Source of the DNA: Actinobacteria bacterium UBA5176
Lineage (GTDB): Bacteria; Actinomycetota; UBA4738
Direction: 5' to 3'
Length of the DNA: 6,984 nucleotides
Assembly: GCA_002413305.1 (NCBI GenBank)
Contig: DHWS01000164.1
Location: forward strand, 1 to 6,984
Every line of letters begins with the position of its first letter. The first letter of the stretch is position 1. A program made the position numbers and the translations under genes. Shown one piece after another: positions 1-6,984 of the stretch. The notes beneath the pieces were generated by a model. The model was not told the origin of the DNA. It did no database searches and worked only from the letters and a program-made list of their open reading frames with translations.

Positions 1-273
1 GATGGTGCTCTTGCCCACGCCGGGGAACCCACCGAATACCGTTGGCATGCCCAGCGGGACACGGTCAGGCCAGAGCCATTCGATCCTCTTGGCTTCGACC
101 TCAGACGCCCGGACCGTGGCGCCCCCCGCTGCTCGGGGAACCGGAACGCCGTGTTCATCGCGTTCACCGTCGGGGCGAACATCATGTTCGGGGAGGTGGT
201 TCGGGTGGTCCTCGATCTCGTAGCAGTCCCAGCACGCGGCGCCGAGGTCGTCGGGGCGGAAGATGTGGGGCAC
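1..273 (-). CDS. RepA-like P-loop (AAA_25-type) ATPase, N-terminal part
   Basis: The gene is open from the GTG at 273-271 to the window edge, giving the first 91 residues. The last ones form a Walker A motif (G-F-P-G-V-G-K-S-T) preceded by a stretch with a WLWPDRVPLG sequence. That is the usual lead-in to the nucleotide-binding fold of RecA/RepA-like ATPases (AAA_25, COG3598) of plasmids, phages and integrated elements, which are thought to act as replicative helicase or helicase-loader proteins. The start is well supported: an AGGGGGG Shine-Dalgarno lies 8 nt upstream, and the GTG follows directly on the TAG of the preceding small gene (TAG-GTG), suggesting coupled translation. Residues about 13-30 hold a C-x2-C followed by a closely spaced histidine pair (ACWDCYEIEDHPNH), possibly a small metal-binding knuckle; that is inference. 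Walker B and the remaining motifs lie outside the window, so helicase activity cannot be judged. Confidence 0.72.
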   Translation of the reverse strand, partial: MPHIFRPDDLGAACWDCYEIEDHPNHLPEHDVRPDGERDEHGVPVPRAAGGATVRASEVEAKRIEWLWPDRVPLGMPTVFGGFPGVGKSTI

Positions 274-585
274 CTAGACCACCCCCCTGACGAGCGGCTG
301 GCTACACCTTCCGCATCGTCCCCTCATCGGGCGGTGGATCCCGCCGAGGGGGCACCACGCGCTGAACAGGCGGGCCCGTCGTTCGTCCCAACCGTCGAGA
401 AGCGAACCCGAGGGTTCCCCCCCGAGGGACGTGACCGACGTGCGGGCGGGGCGGCGTGCTGCCTGTCGTTGTGGCCGTTGGGCGCCTCCTCTGTCCTCGG
501 GCTGGGCTAGGATGTCGGTGGTGGTGGTGATCTCCGGGCCCCCTGGCTGGCCGGCTGGGGGGCCTTGTCGTTCCCGCGCATTCAT
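274..585 (-). CDS. Small protein of unknown function with Cys-rich C-terminus
   Basis: This 103-codon ORF starts at an ATG that overlaps the stop of the upstream gene as ATGA (582-585) and ends in a TAG abutting the GTG of the ATPase gene, so it sits tightly inside a three-gene cluster. Third codon positions are mostly G or C in this frame. The competing frame (616-302) gives an arginine- and histidine-rich product typical of a shadow. The N-terminal half is rich in Gly, Pro, Arg and Thr and is probably disordered. The C-terminal about 35 residues are better ordered, with a DGWDERRARLFSAWCPLGG stretch and then a RGRCGRCSQ stretch. The Cys, His and C-x2-C residues there could bind zinc. I do not recognise the family. 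By position it may serve replication, excision or regulation of the element, but nothing in the sequence shows which. An internal start is possible, because the first 20 residues look poorly conserved in character. Confidence 0.5.
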   Translation of the reverse strand: MNARERQGPPAGQPGGPEITTTTDILAQPEDRGGAQRPQRQAARRPARTSVTSLGGEPSGSLLDGWDERRARLFSAWCPLGGIHRPMRGRCGRCSQPLVRGVV

Positions 586-803
586 GCCGGCCTGCCGATG
601 AGCTCTGACGCCTCACGCAAAAGCCGGGCCAGTCGGTCGAGCGTGGCCGGATCCTCGACGTGCTCAGGAAGTCCTTGCGACCCGCGCTGTTCCGCGAGTA
701 GGCGTTCGCGCTCCGCCTTCAGCTCGTCGGGGTAGCGACGGGCGACGTTGCGATAAGCCGCCTGCGCCGCTTTGAGATAGGGAGTTCGGTTCTTCGTTCC
801 CAT
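582..803 (-). CDS. Small charged helical protein of unknown function
   Basis: A 73-residue product from the ATG at 803-801; a GTG at 815 in the same frame would add four residues. The ATG is preceded by AGGAAGG at very short spacing, and the GTG by GAGAGG, also close, so the start is not certain. The protein is almost wholly helix-forming and charged: a basic N-terminal stretch (TPYLKAAQAAYRNVARRYPDEL), an acidic/basic central part (KAERERLLAEQR) and a C-terminal leucine-spaced helix (DPATLDRLARLLREASELIG). It has no Cys, signal peptide or membrane segment. Its stop overlaps the start of the next gene (ATGA), so the two are probably translated together. Size and position, as first gene of a leftward element cluster and divergent from 876-1181, would suit a small DNA-binding or accessory protein, but I see no clear helix-turn-helix and assign no function. 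Confidence 0.6.
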   Translation of the reverse strand: MGTKNRTPYLKAAQAAYRNVARRYPDELKAERERLLAEQRGSQGLPEHVEDPATLDRLARLLREASELIGRPA

Positions 804-863
804 CCTTCCTGACACCGCCTCTCGGCTCGGTGCCAGGCATTTCGGGATGGGCCGGCTCTCTCC

Positions 864-869
864 CTAGAC
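864..869 (+). promoter_or_regulatory. Candidate -10 box for a leaderless gene at 876
   Basis: TAGACT fits the actinobacterial TAnnnT -10 pattern and ends 6 nt before the GTG at 876. A transcript starting there would begin at or within a base of the start codon. Leaderless genes of this kind are common in Actinomycetota, and no Shine-Dalgarno is present upstream of this gene. The -35 region (TTCGGG at 841, 17-nt spacer) is a weak match. Confidence 0.35.
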
Positions 870-875
870 TTCCGT

Positions 876-1181
876 GTGTATTTTACACCTGTGCGCAACC
901 CCAGGAGTCCACTCGGGCGAGCCACCGCCGAAGTCCGCTGCGAGGTCTGTTGGGAACGCCTCGCCTGGTCACGCGCCCCCTCCCCGTCCCGCCCGTTCGA
1001 TGGCCTCCTCACCTCGGCGAGCGAAACGCGGGACGCTCTTCATTTCGACCGCGAACGCAACTGGACCGTGCGGCACTGCGGCGAGGAGCGCTGGATCGCC
1101 GCCGACGAAATCCGGGCACGATTCGCCCGCGCCGCGGATGCCATGGAGGGCCCTGGGGCGACCGCCCGCGTCTACGTCTAG
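876..1181 (+). CDS. Small protein of unknown function inside the element
   Basis: A 101-residue ORF with nearly every codon ending in G or C, ordinary amino-acid composition and no arginine/proline excess, unlike the overlapping frames. This supports real coding. The GTG at 876 lacks a Shine-Dalgarno but lies where a leaderless transcript from TAGACT (864-869) would begin; a second GTG at 891 is an alternative. Visible features are an R-C-E-V-C-W-E-R stretch (C-x2-C) near residues 22-26, a Ser/Pro-rich linker, then a compact C-terminal half with NWTVRHCGEERW followed by a helix IAADEIRARFARAADAM. The three Cys and nearby His might form a small zinc site; that is speculation. The stop shares the palindrome CTAG (1178-1181) with the stop of the convergent recombinase gene. 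I do not recognise the family. A small accessory or regulatory role next to the recombinase is possible but not shown. Confidence 0.55.
   Translation: MYFTPVRNPRSPLGRATAEVRCEVCWERLAWSRAPSPSRPFDGLLTSASETRDALHFDRERNWTVRHCGEERWIAADEIRARFARAADAMEGPGATARVYV
880..885 (-). promoter_or_regulatory. Candidate -10 box for the leftward element genes
   Basis: Read on the minus strand this is TAAAAT preceded directly by GTG, in an AT-rich island inside very GC-rich sequence and about 77 nt upstream of the ATG at 803. It is half of a small perfect inverted repeat, GTGTA-ttt-TACAC (876-888). No good -35 hexamer is visible at 16-18 nt. The repeat could be an operator for a small regulator, or simply a result of the -10 sequence. 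Confidence 0.3.
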
Positions 1182-2548
1182 ACCTTCCAGCGGATCTCCA
1201 CCCGGGACGGGTCAAACGTGTTCGCCCCGGCCGCACCCGGGCCGATCACCACGGCGTCGATCACCAGCCGCACCACATCGGCCCGCGCGGTCACGTCGGC
1301 CTGATCCCACCACTGGCACAACGCCTGTTCGCCGGATGGCAACTTGCGCGCCACGGCTCCGCCCAGGCCGGCGGCCACCTGGCCGCGAAGTTCGGCGATA
1401 TGCGTTGATAGTTGAGCGGTGGCCCGCTGGTACGCATCCAGCCCTACCGTCCCGGCGGCGTAGCTCCGGGCGAGGGCATCTAGGCGGTGTTCGGCCGCGG
1501 CCAGCTCCGCCCCGAGCCTCGGCGCTGAACGGTTCACGCGTGCTCGCGCCCTGTCGAACGCATCGCCGGTCACCGCCACGATCACCGCTTCGCGGATCAG
1601 GTCCTCCAGGGGTTCGGCCACGATGAAGGTTCCGTTGCAGCCGCCGTGATCGGTACTGCAGATATAGCGCCGCCCGCCACGATCAGGGCGGGCCACCAGG
1701 CCGGTTCCACACTTGCCACAACGGGCCAGGCCGCCGGTGAGGAGGTACTTGCGCCGGGGCGGTTCCTTACGCCGGTCCCGGGCGGGGTTCATGAGGATCG
1801 AGCGTAGTTCTTCCCACTCCAGGCGGCCGAGGATCGCGGGCCACTCCGCCTTGCCCACAATCACTCCCCGGTGTTCGCGAAGCCCTGCGATCCTGGGCGA
1901 GACCAGGGTCCGGCGGATCAGGCTGCAACCGGTGATCCCACGGGCCAGCCAGTCGCGGTGAACGGCGCGCACGCTCTCCCCGGCGAGAACCCGCTTGGCC
2001 GCCTCCCGGATCAAGGTGGCCTCGTCCGGGCGGATCGTCACCCGGTCATCGTTGTAGCCGAAGGGGCGGCCGCCTCCGTTCGGCTTGCCGGCGGCCGCTA
2101 GTTCGGTGTGCTTCGCCTTCACCCGGTCGGCCTTGTGTTCGCTCTCCTGGCGGGCCACCGCTCCCAGAATCCGGGCCACCATCCGGCCCGAGGAGTTGGA
2201 AAGGTCAAGCTCGCCCGCGGCCACGGTGGCGACAGCTGCCCGGGCCGCTTCGACGGTCTCCACGAACCGTTCGAGATCACGGGGTGCCCGGTACAGCCGG
2301 TCAGGGTGCCAGGCGATGACCGCGTTGATCCGCAGTGCCTCCAGGTCGGCCAGCAGCGCCTCGTAGGCCGGGCGACGCTTCCCCCTGTAGGCCGAGGCGT
2401 CATTGTCGGTGTAGATGCCGGCCACCTCCCACTGCCGGGTCTCGGCCAGTTGCCGGCAGAGAAGTTCCTGGCGGTGGACACCTAGGGACCCACCGTCCCG
2501 GTCCTGCGATATGCGGAGGTATAGCCCCGCCTTCACTGCCTGTCCCAT
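1178..2548 (-). CDS. Large serine recombinase (site-specific integrase)
   Basis: A 456-residue protein, normal length for the large serine recombinases that insert and excise phages and integrative elements by a Ser-linked strand exchange between short att sites. The resolvase-like catalytic domain covers residues about 5-145, with Y-L-R-I-S at 10-14 (Arg12 and the nucleophile Ser14) and D-R-L-Y-R at 83-87, supplying two further active-site arginines. The 'Recombinase' DNA-binding domain follows at about 155-255 (GRPFGYN start), then a zinc ribbon with Cys277, Cys280, Cys297 and Cys304, and a C-terminal helical region (about 330-400) that probably forms the coiled coil controlling integration versus excision. 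The end, FDPSRVEIRWKV, is typical of actinobacterial members. The start at 2548 has GGGAGG 5 nt upstream. An in-frame upstream codon at 2596 would add 16 residues but would start inside the truncated glycohydrolase gene. All key catalytic residues seen are intact, so the enzyme could be active. Confidence 0.93.
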   Translation of the reverse strand: MGQAVKAGLYLRISQDRDGGSLGVHRQELLCRQLAETRQWEVAGIYTDNDASAYRGKRRPAYEALLADLEALRINAVIAWHPDRLYRAPRDLERFVETVEAARAAVATVAAGELDLSNSSGRMVARILGAVARQESEHKADRVKAKHTELAAAGKPNGGGRPFGYNDDRVTIRPDEATLIREAAKRVLAGESVRAVHRDWLARGITGCSLIRRTLVSPRIAGLREHRGVIVGKAEWPAILGRLEWEELRSILMNPARDRRKEPPRRKYLLTGGLARCGKCGTGLVARPDRGGRRYICSTDHGGCNGTFIVAEPLEDLIREAVIVAVTGDAFDRARARVNRSAPRLGAELAAAEHRLDALARSYAAGTVGLDAYQRATAQLSTHIAELRGQVAAGLGGAVARKLPSGEQALCQWWDQADVTARADVVRLVIDAVVIGPGAAGANTFDPSRVEIRWKV

Positions 2549-2559
2549 CGTGGCCTCCC

Positions 2560-2610
2560 TTGTCCGATGGAACAGTGTACTCGGTGCTACGTACATAGTG
2601 CTACGGACCC
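2560..2610. other. Putative attachment-site junction (attL or attR) of the element
   Basis: Homology to the glycohydrolase family fades within this span and the recombinase control region begins, so the crossover should lie here. The sequence includes a 7-bp direct repeat GTGCTAC at 2584-2590 and 2598-2604, separated by GTACATA, and a near-palindrome CTACGTACATAG around GTAC. Serine-recombinase att sites are typically 40-50 bp with imperfect dyad symmetry and a 2-bp crossover, and contain recombinase-binding half-sites. The exact core cannot be set without the other end or an empty site. Confidence 0.42.
2574..2579 (-). promoter_or_regulatory. Candidate -10 box for the recombinase gene
   Basis: TACACT on the minus strand fits TAnnnT and sits 25 nt upstream of the ATG at 2548, leaving room for the GGGAGG ribosome site. 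No convincing -35 is seen. The box lies at the presumed attachment site, so recombination could change what lies upstream of this promoter. Confidence 0.25.
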
Positions 2611-2994
2611 GTTCCCCGCCGAAACCTCGGGTCCCCTCCGCTCGAAGACCCGGCGGGACGCGTCGGCCACCGGCTCGCCGCGGGCGATCGCCGCCAGGGC
2701 AAGCCGCGTTTGGTTGCCGACGTCGGGCGGGCCGGACCGGTACCAGGCCACGTGCCGTTCAGCCAGATCCTCCGCGTCGAACCCGCCCCGCGCCGCCAGA
2801 CTCCGGACCAGGTTCCGGGCCATGGCCGTGTCGTCGGTGGTGGTCCCGGGCGGCGAACCCATCCACGGCAGCTCGAACGCCGGCAGCGGATCGGGGATGG
2901 TGCGAGAGCGCCGGAACTCGAACGGCGCTCCCAGCGCGTCCCCGAGGGCCAGGCCCAGCACGCAAGCGGACACGCGATCGGCGAGGTCCACCAT
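2587..2994 (-). pseudogene. ADP-ribosylglycohydrolase, truncated by element insertion
   Basis: Members of this family (DraG/ARH type) remove ADP-ribose from proteins or small molecules using two Mg ions, and are normally about 250-350 residues. Here only 135 are present. Seen: GDALGAPFEF at 18-27, the metal-binding T-T-D-D-T motif at 52-56, and GNGSV at 127-131. The protein ends four residues later at a TAG. The family's C-terminal half, with its second Asp-rich metal-binding motif, is missing, so the remnant is unlikely to be active. The break coincides with the start of the serine recombinase region, which argues for insertion rather than a point mutation. The ATG at 2994 is chosen because AGGG lies 8 nt upstream; a GTG at 3000 would add two residues. 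TAGGGT ending 7 nt before the ATG could instead be a -10 box for a leaderless transcript. It is divergent from the pyr promoter. Confidence 0.78.
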
Positions 2995-3012
2995 GCGCAC
3001 GACCCTACCGCG

Positions 3013-3040
3013 TTGACACCGCGCCTCCAGCCGCTATCCT
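3013..3040 (+). promoter_or_regulatory. pyr operon promoter
   Basis: A perfect -35 TTGACA (3013-3018) is followed after 16 nt by TATCCT (3035-3040), a good sigma-A-type -10. Transcription would start near 3046-3048, leaving a leader of about 140 nt before pyrR that contains the PyrR site. No other promoter of comparable quality is seen in the pyr region. Confidence 0.75.
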
Positions 3041-3059
3041 GAACCGCGACGAGTACTTC

Positions 3060-4774
<1,715 letters not shown>

Positions 4775-4782
<8 letters not shown>

Positions 4783-6079
4783 GAGGGTGCTGATCAGGGG
4801 AGCCCGGCTGGTCGACCCGGGCGCCGAGTTCGACGGCGTGACCGACGTCCTGGTGGAGGACGAACTCGTCGCCGCGGTCGGCGACGGCTTGGCCGCGCCC
4901 TCCGGCGCAGAGGTGATCGAAGGGGACGGGCTGGTCCTGGCGCCGGGGCTGGTCGACCTGCACGCCCACTTCAGGGAGCCCGGCTTCGAGCACAAGGAGA
5001 CGGTGGAGACGGGGTCGCGCGCCGCGGCGGCCGGCGGGTACACGGCGGTGTGCGCCATGCCGAACACCGACCCGGTGGCCGACAACCTCTCGGTGATCCT
5101 CGAGGTCCGGGCCCTGGCGGACAAGGCGGGGCTGTGCGACGTGTTCCCGGCCGGCGCCATCACCAAGGGCCTGGCCGGCGAAGCGCTCGCCGAGATCGGC
5201 GAGATGGCCGAGGCCGGCGTCAAGCTCTTCACCGACGACGGCCACTCCGTCCAGTCCTCCCGCGTGATGCGGCTGGCCCTGGAGTACGGCAAGGCGTTCG
5301 ACATCATCATCTGTCAGCACGCGCAGGACGAAGGCCTCACCGAGGGCTGGCAGATGCACGAAGGGCACTACTCGGCCATGCTCGGGCTGGTCGGGTACCC
5401 GGCCGAGGCCGAGGAGATCACGGCGGCGCGGGAGATCGCCCTGGCCCGGCTGACCGGTGGCCGGCTCCACCTGACCCACCTCTCCGCGGCCGGCTCCGTG
5501 GCCGCAGTGCGGGCCGGGAAGGCAAAGGGGGTGCGGGTGACGGCCGACGTCACCCCCCATCACCTGGCCCTCCTCGACGCCGATCTGGTCGACTACGACA
5601 CGAATCTGAAGATGAACCCGCCCCTTCGCACCGAGGAGCACCGGGCGGCGCTTCGGAGCGGACTGGCCGACGGCACCATCGACGTGGTCGCCACCGACCA
5701 TGCGCCCCACGCGCCCGAGGAGAAGGAGGTCGAGTTCGACCAGTCGCCCACCGGGACCACTGGCCTGGAGACGGCGCTGGCCGTCGTGTTGACCGAGCTG
5801 GTCGAACCGGGCCTCCTCCCGCTGTCCGACGCGGTGGCCCGCCTGTCGACGGTGCCGGCGTCGATCCTGGGACTGGAGGAGCACGGCGGTCCGGTGCTGG
5901 CCGGGCGCCCGGCCAACCTGGTGGTGTTCGATCCGGCGGCCGCGTGGACAGTGGGGGAGCGCGGGTACCAGTCGATGGGGCGCAACTCGGCGTTCCACGG
6001 CCGCGCGCTGCACGGCCGTGTCCTGCACTCGCTGCTTCGTGGCACGTTCACCGTTCGGGACGGTGAGCCTACGCGGTGA
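4775..6079 (+). CDS. pyrC: Dihydroorotase
   Basis: PyrC is the zinc amidohydrolase that reversibly cyclises N-carbamoyl-L-aspartate to L-dihydroorotate. The 434-residue length and motifs are those of the long (class I, Gram-positive-type) enzyme: [10 protein letters not shown] with metal ligands His63 and His65, KLFTDDG with Asp154/Asp155, CQHAQDE with His182, LTHLSAAG with His235, and ATDHAPH with Asp308. An Asp takes the place of the carboxylated Lys used in the shorter E. coli-type enzymes. NPPLRTEEH (281-289) is the usual substrate-side segment. All ligands are present, so it is likely to be active. The GTG start at 4775 has AGGAGG 6 nt upstream and overlaps the end of pyrB by 8 bp; a longer reading from 4703 would run deep into pyrB and adds unrelated sequence. 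The stop overlaps the carA start (GTGA). Confidence 0.96.
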
Positions 6080-6984
6080 CGGTGCCCCAAGCCGACCGCC
6101 GAGCGATGCTCGTCCTGGAGGACGGAACGGTCTTCCGCGGCCGCGCGTTCGGCGCCTCCGGGGAGGCGTTCGGCGAGGCGGTGTTCAACACCGCCATGAC
6201 GGGCTACCAGGAGGCGCTGACCGACCCCTCCTACGCCGGGCAGATCGTGACCATGACGGCACCGCACATCGGGAACTACGGCGTCAATGCCGAGGACGTC
6301 GAATCCGACCGCGTCTGGGTCGCCGGGTTCGTCGTCCGGGAGGCCAGCCGCCGGGCGTCGTCCTGGCGGTCCATCGGGGCGCTTGCCGAGTACCTGTCGG
6401 ACGCCGGGGTCATCGGTATCGAGGGCATCGATACCCGACGGCTGACGCTTCGGATCCGCTCGGCCGGAGCGATGCGAGCCGGACTGTCGACGGAGGAGCT
6501 GGACGCCACCGCGCTCCTGGCCCGGGTCCGCCGGCAGCCCGGCATGGACGGTGCCGACCTGGCCGCCGCGGGTTCGGTCAGTCAACCGTACCGGGCGAGC
6601 GAGGTCGTCGGTCCCGCCACGCCAGCCGAGGGCCGTGTGTTCCGCGTGGCGGCTTACGACTTCGGCATGAAGCGCAACATCCTGCGCCTGCTGGCCGAAA
6701 ACGGTTGTGAGACAACGGTGTTCCCCGCTCGCACGGCGCCCGCGGAGATCCTGGCAGCCGGCTTCGACGGCGTCTTCCTGTCGAATGGCCCCGGCGATCC
6801 CTCGGCGACCGGTTACGGCATCGACGCGGTCCGCTGCCTCTTGGGCCGGGTCCCGGTGTTCGGCATCTGCCTGGGACACCAGCTGATGGCGCTGGCCCTG
6901 GGAGGCCGCACCTTCAAGCTGCGGTTCGGTCACCGGGGCGTCAACCAGCCGGTGGAGGACCTGGAGACCGGCCGGATCGAGATC
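6076..6984 (+). CDS. carA: Carbamoyl-phosphate synthase small (glutaminase) subunit, 3' end missing
   Basis: CarA hydrolyses glutamine and passes ammonia to CarB, which makes carbamoyl phosphate for PyrB and for arginine synthesis. The window holds the first 303 codons of a protein normally about 360-390 residues. The N-terminal small-subunit domain (about 10-150) contains FNTAMTGYQEALTDPSYAGQ (37-56) and APHIGNYG. The class I glutamine amidotransferase domain starts near 190 with AYDFGMKRNIL, SNGPGDP at 236-242 (oxyanion region), and GICLGHQ at 263-269, Cys265 being the nucleophile. The catalytic His and Glu lie beyond the edge. The GTG at 6076 overlaps the pyrC stop as GTGA; GTG at 6082 and ATG at 6106 are in-frame alternatives. 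In mycobacteria a small membrane-protein gene lies between pyrC and carA; here the two are directly joined. carB would be expected next, outside the window. Confidence 0.94.
   Translation, partial: MTVPQADRRAMLVLEDGTVFRGRAFGASGEAFGEAVFNTAMTGYQEALTDPSYAGQIVTMTAPHIGNYGVNAEDVESDRVWVAGFVVREASRRASSWRSIGALAEYLSDAGVIGIEGIDTRRLTLRIRSAGAMRAGLSTEELDATALLARVRRQPGMDGADLAAAGSVSQPYRASEVVGPATPAEGRVFRVAAYDFGMKRNILRLLAENGCETTVFPARTAPAEILAAGFDGVFLSNGPGDPSATGYGIDAVRCLLGRVPVFGICLGHQLMALALGGRTFKLRFGHRGVNQPVEDLETGRIEI

Larger units (their letters stand above)
1..2590. mobile_element. End of an integrated mobile element (serine-recombinase type)
   Basis: Seen: a large serine recombinase lies directly against an ADP-ribosylglycohydrolase gene that is cut short at its GNGSV motif. 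Behind the recombinase are short genes of no recognised housekeeping function and a RepA-like P-loop ATPase. Known: actinobacterial phages and integrative plasmids often carry the integrase gene next to the attachment site, with replication/ATPase genes following. Inferred: this is the right end of an element that continues past the left edge. The right boundary is estimated to within a few tens of bases near 2590; the left boundary is not in the window. No capsid, portal, relaxase or FtsK/TraB-type transfer gene is visible, so phage, integrative conjugative element or integrated plasmid cannot be told apart. Confidence 0.62.

Noticed and set aside
302..616. Minus-strand ORF of 104 codons overlapping the 585-274 gene
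   Set aside because: It has a His/Arg/Pro-rich product and no linkage to neighbouring starts or stops, unlike the frame with the ATGA overlap.
830..1626. Two long plus-strand ORFs (830-1408 and 874-1626)
   Set aside because: Both products are rich in Arg and Pro and run opposite the recombinase 3' end. The third frame (876-1181) has the proper codon pattern instead.
2549..2596. A longer start for the recombinase at 2596
   Set aside because: It adds 16 residues not typical of the family, overlaps the truncated glycohydrolase, and the ATG at 2548 has a very good ribosome site.
1..2600. A defence island, toxin-antitoxin pair or CRISPR array in the element
   Set aside because: I looked for nuclease, restriction, TIR, reverse transcriptase or toxin motifs and for regular repeats, and saw none. 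The small unknown genes are not enough to claim such a system.

Overview
The window is very GC-rich, with strong G/C preference at third codon positions. Its right half carries the start of a de novo pyrimidine operon in the order pyrR-pyrB-pyrC-carA. That order, the many 4-bp start/stop overlaps, the GTG/TTG starts and a mycobacterial-style PyrR leader point to a member of the Actinomycetota. The class cannot be fixed from this sequence.

Left part (about 1-2590) looks like one end of an integrated mobile element. From right to left it holds a large serine recombinase (2548-1178, minus), a small plus-strand gene of unknown function (876-1181) whose stop codon shares a CTAG with the recombinase stop, and a leftward cluster of two small unknown genes (803-582 and 585-274) followed by the N-terminus of a P-loop ATPase of the plasmid/phage RepA-like type, cut by the window edge (273-1). 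The two small genes overlap by ATGA, and the ATPase GTG directly follows the stop of the second.

Junction (about 2550-2610): an ADP-ribosylglycohydrolase gene runs leftward from 2994 but stops after only 135 codons, a few residues past its conserved GNGSV motif and immediately upstream of the recombinase. The simplest reading is that the element integrated inside this gene by serine-recombinase attachment-site recombination. The remaining part of the gene should lie beyond the left edge of the window, at the other end of the element.

Right part (3013-6984): a strong-looking promoter (TTGACA, 16 nt, TATCCT) lies between the broken glycohydrolase gene and pyrR. The leader RNA holds a close match to the PyrR-binding hairpin, then a Shine-Dalgarno sequence partly paired into the base of that hairpin, then a 27-codon TTG-started leader ORF ending in an ATGA overlap with pyrR. 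A 10-bp GC hairpin followed by a pyrimidine-rich tract lies inside that ORF. All following gene pairs also overlap (pyrR/pyrB 4 bp, pyrB/pyrC 8 bp, pyrC/carA 4 bp), so control of the leader ORF could set translation of the whole operon. PyrB makes carbamoyl-aspartate, PyrC closes it to dihydroorotate, and CarA is the glutaminase subunit that helps supply carbamoyl phosphate. PyrR is the uridine-nucleotide-sensing RNA-binding regulator.

The two most notable points are the interrupted glycohydrolase gene, which gives a candidate attachment site, and the pyr leader, which seems to combine PyrR translational repression with a translated attenuator.
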